Source: Levilactobacillus brevis ATCC 14869 = DSM 20054
GTDB taxonomy: Bacteria > Bacillota > Bacilli > Lactobacillales > Lactobacillaceae
Length of the DNA: 64,000 nt
Assembly: GCF_001433855.1 (NCBI RefSeq)
Contig: NZ_AZCP01000001.1
Location: 499,187-563,186, forward strand
Reading direction: 5' to 3'
Shown: positions 43,543 through 53,713 of the stretch, piece by piece
Layout: each line of letters starts with the position of its first letter
How positions within the stretch are numbered: position 1 is the first letter of the stretch
Notes under the pieces: generated by a model
The model's input: the letters and a program-made list of their open reading frames with translations, nothing else
The model's database searches: none
Told to the model about the DNA's origin: nothing
Program-made: the position numbers and the translations under genes

Positions 43543-43728
43543 ATGGCAAAGGATTTTCTCAACGGCAAGCGGACGCACTTCGGTAACAAGCGTTCTCACG
43601 CTTTGAATTCAAGTCGTCGCGCTTGGAAGCCGAACTTACAAAAGGTTCGCATCTTAGTGGACGGTAAGCCAAAGAAGGTTTGGATTTCCGCTCGGACTTT
43701 GAAATCAGGTAAAGTAACCCGCGTCTAG
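43543..43728 (+). CDS. rpmB: 50S ribosomal protein L28
   Basis: 61 residues, full length, basic, with the L28 signatures [14 protein letters not shown] and [10 protein letters not shown]. No cysteine zinc pair. It is the only plus-strand housekeeping gene in a long minus-strand region. AAAGGAGGG precedes the start and a strong terminator follows. Confidence 0.96.
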   Translation: MAKDFLNGKRTHFGNKRSHALNSSRRAWKPNLQKVRILVDGKPKKVWISARTLKSGKVTRV

Positions 43729-43747
43729 TTAACGGACCCGGTTATAT

Positions 43748-43785
43748 AAAAAACACGAACCCAGCATGCTGGTTCGTGTTTTTTT
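43748..43785 (+). terminator. Terminator of rpmB
   Basis: AAAAAACACGAACC pairs with GGTTCGTGTTTTTT around a short self-complementary loop. A long T run follows on the plus strand. Confidence 0.9.
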
Positions 43786-43819
43786 GTGTCCTGCTGTAAT
43801 CATTTGAAATTTTTGATGC

Positions 43820-43848
43820 AAAAAAGCCCGGGAACTTTATCCCAGGCT
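43820..43848 (-). terminator. Terminator of the gmk-to-thiN gene block
   Basis: AGCCTGGGA and TCCCGGGCT (43825-43833 and 43840-43848) pair with one wobble around 6 bases. A T run follows on the minus strand, just after thiN. Confidence 0.85.
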
Positions 43849-43854
43849 CTTAAT

Positions 43855-44529
43855 TTATTCATGACGCGCCTCATACGTGTCACGACTCTGGATCACACCG
43901 AGTAGTCCTGTATCGAATTGAAAGGTTCCCGTCTCCCCAACAAATTCATTGCTGGCAAAGGAAATCGGATACGGAATTGGCTCATTGTGCAATTGATACT
44001 TTTCATCTAGCAAACTTAAATGGTCAATTGGCGTTAACGGAACAAATGCCAAATACTTTTTGTCTGCCTCTTTTTGAATCGTATGGCGCCCAGGCAAATA
44101 AAAACTGACTGTATTTTGACGGTCAATCAACCGAATCTGCCCCGCATAACGCTTAAACCGCGGTTCCAGCACCAAAAAAAGATTGGCTAAAAAGTGGTCT
44201 AACCGGCCGCCTGTTGCTCCGTAAATGTCTACCCGTTCGGCCCCGTAGTCATTAAACGCCACAGACACCGCCATTTGCGTATCCGTAAAGTCCTTTTCAA
44301 CTTGCGCCTGACGAATATCCTTTACATTGCGACGAACGCGCTGCAACTCGGGCGCTGCCAACGAGTCAAAATCACCAATTGCTGCGACGGGCTGAATGTT
44401 AAGATCGATCAAACGTAACGTTCCCCGATCAACCCCAATCCAAGATCCATCAGTTTCTGCGGCAAAGTCTTCCGGCCAGTTGGCCTTCGGACCACCAACT
44501 AATAAATTAAACGTCCCGCCGCGTGGCAT
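43855..44529 (-). CDS. thiN: Thiamine pyrophosphokinase
   Basis: 224 residues: GVDRGTLRLIDLNIQPVAAIGDFDS and VEKDFTDTQMAV carry the ATP and thiamine sites, and GATGGRLDHFLANL is the family signature. Converts thiamine plus ATP to thiamine pyrophosphate. Its ATG overlaps the rpe stop. End of the rsgA-rpe-thiN run common in Firmicutes. Confidence 0.95.
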   Translation of the reverse strand: MPRGGTFNLLVGGPKANWPEDFAAETDGSWIGVDRGTLRLIDLNIQPVAAIGDFDSLAAPELQRVRRNVKDIRQAQVEKDFTDTQMAVSVAFNDYGAERVDIYGATGGRLDHFLANLFLVLEPRFKRYAGQIRLIDRQNTVSFYLPGRHTIQKEADKKYLAFVPLTPIDHLSLLDEKYQLHNEPIPYPISFASNEFVGETGTFQFDTGLLGVIQSRDTYEARHE

Positions 44530-45182
44530 TATTTCGTCGCGTCCTTTAAGGCGTTGATTCGTGACACTGGATCATCAGCATTGAAGACGTATGAGCCAGC
44601 AACGGCTACTGTTGCCCCAGCATTGGCACAATCAACAACCGTTTGGTCATTCACACCACCATCAACTTCGATATCAAAGTCGTAGCCCTTTGCCTTTTTA
44701 ATGGCATCTAACTCAGCAATCTTTGCAACCGTGCTGTGTAGGAACTTTTGACCACCAAAGCCAGGGTTAACCGTCATTACTAAGACTTGGCCGACCATGT
44801 CAAGAACTGGTTCGATTGCGGAAACAGGTGTCCCAGGGTTAATCACAACTTCTGGTGTCACACCAGCATTTTGAATCATCTGTAAGGCCCGGTGAATATG
44901 TGGTGTCGCTTCAACATGCACCCCAATAATATCAGCGCCAGCCTTGGCGAAGTCTTCAACGTACCGTTCTGGGTTTTGAACCATCATGTGGACATCTAAG
45001 ACCATCTTGGTAATGGGCCGAATAGCTTTAACCCAGCCTGGACCATAAGATAAGGCGGGCACAAAATTACCGTCCATAATATCAATGTGTAAAACTTCAG
45101 CTCCGGCCTTATCAACCATTTCGATGTCTGGCTGAAGGTTCACATAATCTGCACTTAAAATTGAAGGCGCTACTTTAATCAT
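44529..45182 (-). CDS. rpe: Ribulose-phosphate 3-epimerase
   Basis: 217 residues, TIM barrel, with LHIDIMDGNFVP, DVHMMVQNPERY and MTVNPGFGGQKF motifs holding the metal and catalytic residues. Interconverts ribulose- and xylulose-5-phosphate, which feed the phosphoketolase route in this kind of lactobacillus. Between rsgA and thiN. Confidence 0.97.
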   Translation of the reverse strand: MIKVAPSILSADYVNLQPDIEMVDKAGAEVLHIDIMDGNFVPALSYGPGWVKAIRPITKMVLDVHMMVQNPERYVEDFAKAGADIIGVHVEATPHIHRALQMIQNAGVTPEVVINPGTPVSAIEPVLDMVGQVLVMTVNPGFGGQKFLHSTVAKIAELDAIKKAKGYDFDIEVDGGVNDQTVVDCANAGATVAVAGSYVFNADDPVSRINALKDATK

Positions 45183-45194
45183 AAATTCTCTTCC

Positions 45195-46091
45195 TCATTT
45201 CTTCTTGTTATAAATTGGTTTTTGGTTCTTTAACAATGTCAGCAACTGGAGGTAGTTGTCATATCGACTTTGCATAAACTCACCCGCAGCTAGCCGATCT
45301 TTAACGGCACATCCCGGCTCGTTCACGTGCACACAGCCACGAAAACGGCATTCACTCGCAACATTTAGGAATTCTGGGAAATATTGTCCCAATTCCCGAT
45401 AGTCAATGGTGAGCGTATCATACGAAGAAAATCCCGGTGTATCAGCTACTAGACCATTTGCTACCGGCATCAAACTGACTTTTCTCGTCGTATGACGACC
45501 CCGGTTCAAGGCCGTCGAGATTTCACCAGTTGCTAACGTTAATTCTGGTGACAAATGATTCAATAACGTTGATTTTCCGGCACCCGTTTGACCCATAATA
45601 ACGGTTTCTTTACCCGCTAATGTGTCGCGTAACTGATCCAAGCCAGTTGATGCAAAAGGTTCTCGCGTCAAACACACGGGATAACCAATTTTGCGGTAAC
45701 CGGCAGCCAATGTTTCAAACGTCTGATAACGATCATCATCGATAAGATCAGTTTTCGTGAAGTAAATGACCGGGGCAATGTGACTCACCTCTAACGCAAT
45801 CAATTGTCGATCCAGTAGATTAGTTGAAAATTCTGGCGCCGCGACCGCTGTCACGACCACTCCTTGATCAATGTTAGCTACTGGTGGTCGGGTTAACGCA
45901 TTATCCCGCGGTAAGATCTCTAAAATGTAGCCCTCTTTGGGTGATGAACTATCAAATTTGACGCGGTCACCTACTAACGGCGTAATCTTCCGTTTACGAA
46001 AGTTCCCCCGGGCGCGGGTTCGATACATTTTACCTTCACTATAAATGTCATAAAACCCACTGAGTGATTGTCGAATCTGTCCTTCCGCCAT
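45195..46091 (-). CDS. rsgA: Small-subunit ribosome biogenesis GTPase RsgA
   Basis: 298 residues with an N-terminal OB fold, then a circularly permuted GTPase (TKTD as G4 before the P-loop GQTGAGKSTLLNHL and DTPGFSS as G3), and a C-terminal zinc finger with Cys-x4-Cys-x-His-x5-Cys (CRFRGCVHVNEPGC). Checks 30S maturation. Follows prkC after a terminator. Confidence 0.97.
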   Translation of the reverse strand: MAEGQIRQSLSGFYDIYSEGKMYRTRARGNFRKRKITPLVGDRVKFDSSSPKEGYILEILPRDNALTRPPVANIDQGVVVTAVAAPEFSTNLLDRQLIALEVSHIAPVIYFTKTDLIDDDRYQTFETLAAGYRKIGYPVCLTREPFASTGLDQLRDTLAGKETVIMGQTGAGKSTLLNHLSPELTLATGEISTALNRGRHTTRKVSLMPVANGLVADTPGFSSYDTLTIDYRELGQYFPEFLNVASECRFRGCVHVNEPGCAVKDRLAAGEFMQSRYDNYLQLLTLLKNQKPIYNKKK

Positions 46092-46149
46092 GCAGCACCT
46101 CCCTTACAAGATTAGTTGAGCCAATCTAGCCCATTTGCTCGTCACCATT

Positions 46150-46187
46150 AAAAAACTCAGTTCCCCTTTATTATAAAAGAACTGAGT
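46150..46187 (-). terminator. Terminator between prkC and rsgA
   Basis: ACTCAGTTC (complement of 46179-46187) and GAACTGAGT pair around an AT-rich loop, with six Ts on the minus strand. rsgA probably has some transcription of its own. Confidence 0.8.
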
Positions 46188-46207
46188 CAGAATTGCAGGT
46201 GTTTTCC

Positions 46208-48217
46208 TTAATTTTTCGTCACATGACTATCAGATGCAATCACGTGGCCGTCACGAACCACTTTATAAGCTCCTGCTTTCCCTGATACGACCGTAAACGG
46301 TAACGTCACTGTTGTATCAGCGGTAATCGTCATTTGCTTATAAACGGTGTTTAGCGAATGATCCTGATCCTTTAAATAAATCTGAACCAGGTTGGACGTC
46401 GATGAGCTTGACGTGCTGTCATCAGTGCTATCACTACTACTGTCCGAGTCCCCCTCATCAAAAGGAATTTTTAGGGTGACGTTGAACTGATCCGTACTAG
46501 AACTGCTATCGGTCTGTTCACCACGTGACATAGTTAAGGTGACCTCATCACCCTCTTGAACGACGGCACCTTCACCCGGTGACTGGCGAATGACATGGCC
46601 CTTGGTCACATCACTGGAATACGTGTATTGAAAGGCCAAATTCAAGTTGTGCGCCGTTGCATAGTTTTGCGCTTGAACCTTAGTTTTATCCGTTAAGTCA
46701 GCCAATGTGACCGTTGCCGATCCCGTTGAAACCGTTAGCGTTATCGAGGTCCGTGAGGGTACCACCTGTTTACCAGCAGTCACGCTCTGCTGCATGATCT
46801 TTCCTGCTGGCACACTTGTTGAGTGCACAGACTCGCGATGAACGGTGAAGCCCAACGCTTCTAGTTTAGCTGCGGTACTGGCATACGAATCGCCTTGATA
46901 ATTTGCTAGCTTATAGCGCTTAGGTCCCGTACTGATCCACAGATCCACGATGGTCTGCCGTTTCAACTGCGTCCCAAATCGCGGTTCGGTTTTCACGGCC
47001 CGGTTTACTTTGACCTTGGCACTTGCAGTCTTATGAACCGTTCCGACAGTCAAGTAAGCATCCCGCAAACGGCTCTTGGCTACCGCTTCCGTTTTTCCAG
47101 TGATGTTTGGCACATTGGTCATTTGCGGACGAAAAAGTCCCACACCAATCAAGACACCTAACAAAACCAATAACACCACTAGCCCAGCTAGTAAAAATTT
47201 TCGCCGGCGCGGGTGCCGCGTCTTCTTTCGCCCCTTGGGGGTTACCTTATGCTCAGTTGCCGGCGTGGCCGGAGCCGATTGGGTTGTCGTTGCTTGCTCA
47301 GTATCTGGCGCAACCGAGCTTAATGCATTGGCTGGCAAAACCTTGGTCTCCCCATCCTCTTCAACCGCTGGTGTAAATCGTACTTCACCCGCACGTTTAG
47401 GCGATAGTGCTGTCCGCAAGTCATCCGCCATGCTTAAGCTATCCGTATATCGATCGCTAGGACGCTTGGCAGTCGCTTTGAGCACCACATTCTCCAATGC
47501 TTGAGGAATCCGCGGATCAAGATCACGAACTGACGGGATTTCTGACTGGAAATGTTTCAAGGCAATGGACACGGCGGTCTCGCCTTCAAATGGCACCGTT
47601 CCGGTCAAAAGTTCATATAGAATAATTCCCAGCGAATAGATGTCAGATTGCTTCGTCACCATTCCGCCACGAGCTTGTTCTGGAGATAAATAGTGCACTG
47701 AGCCTAAAACCGTATTGGTCTGTGTCAGGTTATGCTCCGACAAGGCCACCGCGATCCCAAAATCGGTAATTTTAGCGACTTGATTCCGGTCAATCAAAAT
47801 ATTTTGCGGTTTCAGATCCCGATGAATAATATTATGCTCGTGAGCCGTTTTCACCGCACTTAGAATCTGCTCCATAATTTGAATGACTTCTTGATACGGA
47901 ATTGGAAAGTGTTGCTTGATATATGCCTTGAGGTCAGTTCCTTCAACATATTCCATCACCAAATACTGCATCCCATTTTCTTCGCCCACATCGTAGACTT
48001 GTACAATATTGGGACTAACCAATTCGGTTGCCGCGAGTGCTTCACGCTGGAAACGCCGGATTGTGCCCGGATCATCCCGTAAGTCTAACCGCAACAATTT
48101 GACAGAAACATCCCGATTCAAAATAAGGTCGCGTGCTAAATAGACATTTGCCATGCCCCCCTCGCCCAGTGCTCGGACAATTCGGTAACGGCCATTTAAT
48201 GTGTACCCCGTCCGCAT
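46208..48217 (-). CDS. prkC: PASTA-domain serine/threonine protein kinase
   Basis: 669 residues. The N-terminal kinase domain (GEGGMANVYLA, HRDLKPQNILID, DFGIAVAL, GSVHYLSPEQARGG) spans about 10-275. A basic stretch and single transmembrane helix lie at about 335-362. Three PASTA repeats follow (about 366-570) and an extracellular Ser/Asp-rich segment ends the protein. Senses wall fragments or lipid II outside and phosphorylates division and metabolic proteins inside. Start codon overlaps the prpC stop, so kinase and phosphatase are produced together. Confidence 0.96.
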   Translation of the reverse strand: MRTGYTLNGRYRIVRALGEGGMANVYLARDLILNRDVSVKLLRLDLRDDPGTIRRFQREALAATELVSPNIVQVYDVGEENGMQYLVMEYVEGTDLKAYIKQHFPIPYQEVIQIMEQILSAVKTAHEHNIIHRDLKPQNILIDRNQVAKITDFGIAVALSEHNLTQTNTVLGSVHYLSPEQARGGMVTKQSDIYSLGIILYELLTGTVPFEGETAVSIALKHFQSEIPSVRDLDPRIPQALENVVLKATAKRPSDRYTDSLSMADDLRTALSPKRAGEVRFTPAVEEDGETKVLPANALSSVAPDTEQATTTQSAPATPATEHKVTPKGRKKTRHPRRRKFLLAGLVVLLVLLGVLIGVGLFRPQMTNVPNITGKTEAVAKSRLRDAYLTVGTVHKTASAKVKVNRAVKTEPRFGTQLKRQTIVDLWISTGPKRYKLANYQGDSYASTAAKLEALGFTVHRESVHSTSVPAGKIMQQSVTAGKQVVPSRTSITLTVSTGSATVTLADLTDKTKVQAQNYATAHNLNLAFQYTYSSDVTKGHVIRQSPGEGAVVQEGDEVTLTMSRGEQTDSSSSTDQFNVTLKIPFDEGDSDSSSDSTDDSTSSSSTSNLVQIYLKDQDHSLNTVYKQMTITADTTVTLPFTVVSGKAGAYKVVRDGHVIASDSHVTKN

Positions 48218-48963
48218 TAGTCCACCACCTCCTGAGAGATGTTGGCAATGATTAAGACGGTGATGTTATCTAACCCGCCGGCTGCATTGGCTAATTCAAT
48301 TAAGCGATCGCATTTTTCTGCCACCGACAGTGAACTCGTCAAGACTGCTTTAATCTGTTGGTCTTCTACCATGTTCGTCAGACCATCTGTACATAAAACC
48401 AATTGATCATCTAAGACCAAGGGGTAGGTTTTAAGATCAAACCGCGCATCATCAGAGATCCCCAAAGACCGAATAATCACATTTTTTTGTGGATGGTGGC
48501 GTGCCGCCTGTCGGCTAATTTCGCCGCGTTTTACCAGCTCATTGACCAACGAGTGGTCTTCTGTTAATTGACGCAGTTGGTCATCGCGGAGAAGATAGGC
48601 CCGTGAATCACCGATACTGGCAATCACCACTTCCTCAGCAAAATAAAGTGCCGCAACCAGTGTCGTTCCCATCCCATTGAGGTCAGCAAATTGATTAGAT
48701 TTATCAATAATCGACTGATTTTCTGCCGTAATCTCTTTTGAAATCCACGTTCGAGCCGCTTCAGGAGTCGTTAAATCAGTCTGGACAAACTCATGGCCCA
48801 AGTGAGAAACCGCCATCGCACTAGCGACGTCGCCCCCTTGGTGCCCACCAATGCCATCGGCAACAATTGCCAGATGTTGTCCCGCCTGATTGGTAAAAAC
48901 ATCCACATAATCCTCGTTATCTGCCCGTTGCTGACCAATAGACGTTCGATACGCCACTTCCAT
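48217..48963 (-). CDS. prpC: PP2C-type protein phosphatase
   Basis: 248 residues from the ATG at 48963, nine bases after AGGAG (a GTG three codons earlier lies over that site). PP2C metal motifs: QQRADNEDYVDV, VADGIGGHQGGDVAS, GDSRAYLLRD, CTDGLTNMV. Removes phosphate from PrkC targets and PrkC itself. Follows rsmB by 11 bases. Confidence 0.95.
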   Translation of the reverse strand: MEVAYRTSIGQQRADNEDYVDVFTNQAGQHLAIVADGIGGHQGGDVASAMAVSHLGHEFVQTDLTTPEAARTWISKEITAENQSIIDKSNQFADLNGMGTTLVAALYFAEEVVIASIGDSRAYLLRDDQLRQLTEDHSLVNELVKRGEISRQAARHHPQKNVIIRSLGISDDARFDLKTYPLVLDDQLVLCTDGLTNMVEDQQIKAVLTSSLSVAEKCDRLIELANAAGGLDNITVLIIANISQEVVD

Positions 48964-48974
48964 TGTTGTCACTC

Positions 48975-50318
48975 CTATTTTTGCCGCCGAAAGGCACTGA
49001 CAAAGAACCCGTCCGAATCAAAGTCATCTGGGTAAATCTTTAGCGTGTCAGTCGACCGATCGCTCTTAATATTCTGGGCAGTCGTCACCCGCATAGGCGA
49101 AAACTCTGGGTGGGTGGCTAGAAATTGGGCCACAACCTCATCGTTTTCAGTGTTCAGGATCGTACACGTGCTATAAACCAAAATACCATTGGGTTTTAAC
49201 TTCTTGCTGACCGCGTTCAAAATATCCAATTGAACCCGTTGTAACTGCTGAATATCTTGGGGCGTTTTTTCATACCGGATTTCTGGTTTACGCCGGATCA
49301 ATCCCAATCCAGAACAGGGCGCATCAACCAGAATACGATCAAATTGCTTCTTTGGAAATTGGTCATCAATCTTACGGGCATCCAAAGCTACGGCATCCAC
49401 GCGATCAGTCACATGTAACCGTTCGGCGTTGGTCTCAATCAGCTTAACTTTCTTTTCATGCAGATCCAGGGCTGTCACCTTACCCCCGGAATGCGCATCC
49501 AGTTGTGCCGCAATTTGGGTGGTCTTACCACCTGGTGCCGCACACGCATCTAGGACCTGATCACCCGGGCGTAACTGTAAAGCCTCCACAGGCAACATAG
49601 CACTTTCATCTTGAATCGTAATGGCCCCATCAGCGAACAATGCACTCTGGTTAGCCGCTTTGTCGTCCAAACGAAAGGCATTGGCCGCTACCTGACTAGG
49701 CGTGACCTGATACCCTTCCGCTGCTAATGCAGCTTGTACCGCTTCAGCCGTGGTCACAGCCACGTTGGCGCGAATGGATTGGGCGGCAGGTTGATTGATC
49801 GTTGCTAAAATTTGCATCGTTTTGTCTTCGCCAACCTGTTCTTGAAGGGCTGTGATTAGCCAGGTTGGTACTGAATACTGCAAGCTCAGCCGTTCAATTG
49901 GGTCTTTAATTTGTGCCAAGTCTGGTAATCCCTGTCGATCAATGGCATGCAATACCCCGGTGACAAACCGACGGATACCTTCGTGTCCGCGATCCTTAGC
50001 TAATTGAATTGCTTCGTTAAAGATGGCGCGCTTGGGCACACGATCTAAATACAGTTCCTGATAGAGGGCCACCATTAGCGTCATCTTGACCCATGGCAAA
50101 ACCTTTTGCTGAGGCTTAATAAATTTTGATAAATAGTATTCTAACGTTAATTGATGCTGGATCGTACCATACACCAAATTCGTCACGAACCGCCGATCAA
50201 CATCACTTAATCGGTGGCTTTCCAAGGTTTGTTCGAGTTGCAAGTTAGAGTAAGCCCCACCGGCAACTCGCGTTAAAGCTTCTACTGCTAACGCTCTGGG
50301 CGTTTGATTTTTAGTCAT
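48975..50318 (-). CDS. rsmB: 16S rRNA (cytosine967-C5)-methyltransferase
   Basis: 447 residues: N-terminal NusB-like RNA-binding domain, then a SAM methyltransferase domain (LDACAAPGGKTTQIA), the PCSGLG and YSTCTI motifs holding the two catalytic cysteines. Overlaps the fmt stop by one base. Confidence 0.96.
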   Translation of the reverse strand: MTKNQTPRALAVEALTRVAGGAYSNLQLEQTLESHRLSDVDRRFVTNLVYGTIQHQLTLEYYLSKFIKPQQKVLPWVKMTLMVALYQELYLDRVPKRAIFNEAIQLAKDRGHEGIRRFVTGVLHAIDRQGLPDLAQIKDPIERLSLQYSVPTWLITALQEQVGEDKTMQILATINQPAAQSIRANVAVTTAEAVQAALAAEGYQVTPSQVAANAFRLDDKAANQSALFADGAITIQDESAMLPVEALQLRPGDQVLDACAAPGGKTTQIAAQLDAHSGGKVTALDLHEKKVKLIETNAERLHVTDRVDAVALDARKIDDQFPKKQFDRILVDAPCSGLGLIRRKPEIRYEKTPQDIQQLQRVQLDILNAVSKKLKPNGILVYSTCTILNTENDEVVAQFLATHPEFSPMRVTTAQNIKSDRSTDTLKIYPDDFDSDGFFVSAFRRQK

Positions 50319-51262
50319 TATTCTGCCACCTGTTCGCCGACGGTCAATGCGTCGGTCGTCCCATTCAAATAATCCGTAATACTGAGCTTAGGCTTTCCCG
50401 CTGGTTGGAGTTCATCTAAGCTTAAAACACCCTGTTCGCCAGTTGCAATTGCCAAATGATGCTTATCACGACTAACGACTGCGCCGGGCTGTAAGTCCGT
50501 TTTTTGGTCCAAAACGGTCACGTGCCAAAGTTTGGTCCGCACACCATTTAGATAAATATGTGCCGTTGGAAATGGACGTAAAGCCCGTACTTTACAGTCA
50601 ATCATCCAGGCACTCAGGTTAATATCAACTCGCTCTTCTTCTGGTTTGATAGTCGGTGAAAAGCTCACTTGTGACTCGTCTTGTGGGACGGGGGTCAATT
50701 CACCAGCCAGTAGCTTAGGTAACGTTTCTAACAGTAAGTCACGGCCTAAATCACTAAGCTTGGCAAACATCGTCCCCACATCATCTTGATCCGTAATTGG
50801 GATGGCCCGTTGTGCCAGCACCGCCCCGGCATCCATTTTCTTTTCCATAAACATAATGGAAACCCCGGTCTCAGAATCGCCATTCATAATAGCATAATGC
50901 ACCGGCGCACCACCGCGATACTTGGGTAACAAAGAGGCATGCACATTCACTGCCGCCACCTTAGCTGCTTTTAGCAATTTAGTCGGTAAGAATTGTCCAA
51001 AAGCGGCCGTCACGATTAAATCGGGAGCCAGCTCAATTGCCCGCGCCATTTCGGGACTACCGGAAATTTTTTCCGGTTGTAACACCTCAATGTCATGAGC
51101 GACGGCCACCTGTTTAACCGGAGAAGCCGTTAAAACGTGTTTTCTCCCAACACGACGATCGGGTTGGGTTACAACCGCTAACACATCATAACCGTTATCA
51201 ATTAAGCTACTTAAAATGGGCGCCGAAAACTGAGGCGTTCCCATAAAAATTACTGAAGTCAT
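50318..51262 (-). CDS. fmt: Methionyl-tRNA formyltransferase
   Basis: 314 residues: formyltransferase core with the Asn-His-Asp site (NVHASLLPKYRGGAPVHYAI and later D in EKKMDAGAVL) and a C-terminal OB-type tRNA-binding domain. Formylates initiator Met-tRNA. Between priA and rsmB, with no def gene here. Confidence 0.97.
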   Translation of the reverse strand: MTSVIFMGTPQFSAPILSSLIDNGYDVLAVVTQPDRRVGRKHVLTASPVKQVAVAHDIEVLQPEKISGSPEMARAIELAPDLIVTAAFGQFLPTKLLKAAKVAAVNVHASLLPKYRGGAPVHYAIMNGDSETGVSIMFMEKKMDAGAVLAQRAIPITDQDDVGTMFAKLSDLGRDLLLETLPKLLAGELTPVPQDESQVSFSPTIKPEEERVDINLSAWMIDCKVRALRPFPTAHIYLNGVRTKLWHVTVLDQKTDLQPGAVVSRDKHHLAIATGEQGVLSLDELQPAGKPKLSITDYLNGTTDALTVGEQVAE

Positions 51263-51284
51263 CGTTCCACCATACTTTCTATCT

Positions 51285-53702
51285 TTACATAAAATTCATT
51301 GGTTCTGGATCAATTGTGACCGATAAGCCGTGACGGGCCGGAATCTGGGCCGCCTGACGAATCTGTTCCAAAACCGATTTTAATTGTGGTTCGTGTTTAT
51401 ACTTGATTACCACTTGATAATAATACTTCCGTTTAACCCGCGCAATTGCCTTAGGTGTTGGCCCTAGAACAATCGCGTTGGCACTGAGCCCCTTTTTAAC
51501 CGCCGCCACAATTTGATACATCGCTTTAGCCGCCGTCGCTTCATCTTCATGACTAGCCGTGACCTGTACCGCAAAGTAATACGGCGGATAATTGCCCTGA
51601 TGGCGCATATGCATTTCCGTGACAAAAAAGCGCTCGTAATCCTGGTCCTTGGCTAATTCAATGGCATAATGATCCGGATTAAATGTCTGAATGTAGACCT
51701 CTCCGGGTTTATCTGCACGACCGGCGCGGCCACTAACTTGCGTCAATAGCTGAAAGGTACGTTCACTCGCCCGGAAGTCCGGTAACCCCAATGCCGTATC
51801 GGCATTCAAAACACCAACGAGCGTAACATCCGGGAAGTCAAGTCCCTTGGCAATCATCTGCGTGCCCAACAAAATATCGGCCTCATGCTGGCCAAACTGC
51901 CGGAGAATCTTCTCATGAGCCCCTTTGCGACGCGTAGAATCAACATCCATTCGTAAAATCCGTGCAGTTGGTACCAACTGCTGTAAGGCCTGTTCCACTT
52001 TCTGTGTCCCGGTCCCATAATAACGAATTTTTCGGCTGTGACAGTTGGGACAGACGTGAGGAATCGCCTCTTCATGCCCACAGTAATGACACTTCATCGT
52101 GTGTGTATCCATGTGTAGCGTGAGTGAAATATCACAGTTAGGACATTTCAACACAAAGCCACAATCTCGACACATTACAAACGACGAGTAACCACGGCGA
52201 TTTAGCATCAAGACCACTTGCTCATGCCGGTCTAATCGGGCTTGAATTGCGGTGAGTAGCGGTTCTGAAAAATCACTTTCTCCTTGTTGCTTTAGCGCCT
52301 CTCGCATGTCCACAACGTGCACCGTCGATAAGGGATGGTCATTGACCCGCTTAGCTAGCAATAGGCGCGTATACAACCCCTTAGAAGCCCGCGCTCGCGT
52401 TTCTAAAGAAGGGGTCGCACTTCCCAATACAACCGGGCAATGATGATAACGTCCCCGCCATAAAGCCACGTCGCGGGCATGGTAACGTGGATTTTCATCT
52501 TGCTTATAACTACTCTCATGTTCCTCGTCCATAATGATAATACCCAAATTCTTAACGGGCGCAAATACCGCCGATCGGGCACCAACAACAACTGTGGCTT
52601 CGCCGCGGTCAATCCGGCGCCATTCATCATACTGTTCGCCCTTTGATAGACCACTGTGTAAGACCGCCACTCGATGACCAAATCGGGCTTTAACCCGATT
52701 AACCATCTGCGGGGTTAACGCAATCTCAGGCACCAGCATGAGTGCCGTTCGGCCTTGATCTAAGGCTACCGCAATGCTTTGCAAATAAACTTCAGTTTTA
52801 CCGCTGCCAGTGACACCTTCCACTAAAAAGTTTTGCGACTGTTGTTCATCAATTGCCTGCGTAATCGCCGTCACTGCAGTCTGTTGTGCCGTATTTAACG
52901 TTAATGGTGCCGTTGGGGTTACTGGCCGTTGGAATGGATCGCGGTACACCTCGATCGGTTGTTTGACCAACCAGCCCTTTGCTTCTGCTGCCGTAATCAC
53001 GGCAGCACTCACGCCCGTATCATGACTCACACGACTTTGCGCGACTGGCGTCGTTGGCGACAGGGTTTGCAGGTAGGCCAACAGTTTAGCTTGCTTAGGG
53101 GCGCGTTTAACTACCGCGTCCTGATGGGCTTTCAGTTCATCAATTGACTGGGCCGGTAAAATGCCAGTCACCGTCTTAGCGGTTGCCTTGCTAGTCACTT
53201 GATACGTAACCTCAACCTTTCCAGCACGCTGCAACCGCAATAATCCAGCCATCGTCTTATCATCTAATTTACTCGTATCAAATTCGCGAGGAGCACCATC
53301 CGGAAAATACTGCGCCATCTCGGCCGGACTGAGTTCAGTTGTCGGCTTAATCTCGCGCGCCGTTTGGGCCTTGAGTAGATTCGGAAGCATCGTTTGAATA
53401 CACGTGATTCGAAAGGCATACGTCTGGTCCGCCAACCAGTCCGCTAGTTGACGCAATTCCTCATTTAAAACCGGAGCTAGGTCTAAGACCGATGCAATCG
53501 GTTTTAACTGCCCATCAAAGTTCGTCCCATCACTAAGGCCAACCACAACCCCCGAAACAACCCGGTGTCCGCGACCAAATGGCACGGTTACGCGCATCCC
53601 TAATTGGACTTGTTGTTCCAATTCTGCCGGAATGGCATATGAATAAGGGTCGTTGGTCTGCATGGTGGGCACATCAACTAATACTTGACCAATTTGAGCC
53701 AC
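51285..53702 (-). CDS. priA: Primosomal protein N' (replication restart helicase PriA)
   Basis: 805 residues: N-terminal 3'-end binding domain, helicase motifs (LLVEGVTGSGKTEVYL-type Walker A, MDEEHESSYKQ as the DEEH box) and a cysteine-rich zinc region near 520-570 with eight cysteines (CRDCGF, CPNC, CHYCG, CPNC). Restarts collapsed forks. Between coaBC and fmt as in Bacillus. Confidence 0.96.
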   Translation of the reverse strand: MAQIGQVLVDVPTMQTNDPYSYAIPAELEQQVQLGMRVTVPFGRGHRVVSGVVVGLSDGTNFDGQLKPIASVLDLAPVLNEELRQLADWLADQTYAFRITCIQTMLPNLLKAQTAREIKPTTELSPAEMAQYFPDGAPREFDTSKLDDKTMAGLLRLQRAGKVEVTYQVTSKATAKTVTGILPAQSIDELKAHQDAVVKRAPKQAKLLAYLQTLSPTTPVAQSRVSHDTGVSAAVITAAEAKGWLVKQPIEVYRDPFQRPVTPTAPLTLNTAQQTAVTAITQAIDEQQSQNFLVEGVTGSGKTEVYLQSIAVALDQGRTALMLVPEIALTPQMVNRVKARFGHRVAVLHSGLSKGEQYDEWRRIDRGEATVVVGARSAVFAPVKNLGIIIMDEEHESSYKQDENPRYHARDVALWRGRYHHCPVVLGSATPSLETRARASKGLYTRLLLAKRVNDHPLSTVHVVDMREALKQQGESDFSEPLLTAIQARLDRHEQVVLMLNRRGYSSFVMCRDCGFVLKCPNCDISLTLHMDTHTMKCHYCGHEEAIPHVCPNCHSRKIRYYGTGTQKVEQALQQLVPTARILRMDVDSTRRKGAHEKILRQFGQHEADILLGTQMIAKGLDFPDVTLVGVLNADTALGLPDFRASERTFQLLTQVSGRAGRADKPGEVYIQTFNPDHYAIELAKDQDYERFFVTEMHMRHQGNYPPYYFAVQVTASHEDEATAAKAMYQIVAAVKKGLSANAIVLGPTPKAIARVKRKYYYQVVIKYKHEPQLKSVLEQIRQAAQIPARHGLSVTIDPEPMNFM

Positions 53703-53713
53703 GCGTTGTCACC

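Noticed and set aside
43340-43549. Minus-strand 69-codon frame over the rpmB/asp23 spacer
   Set aside because: It covers two promoters and has no ribosome site or recognisable product.
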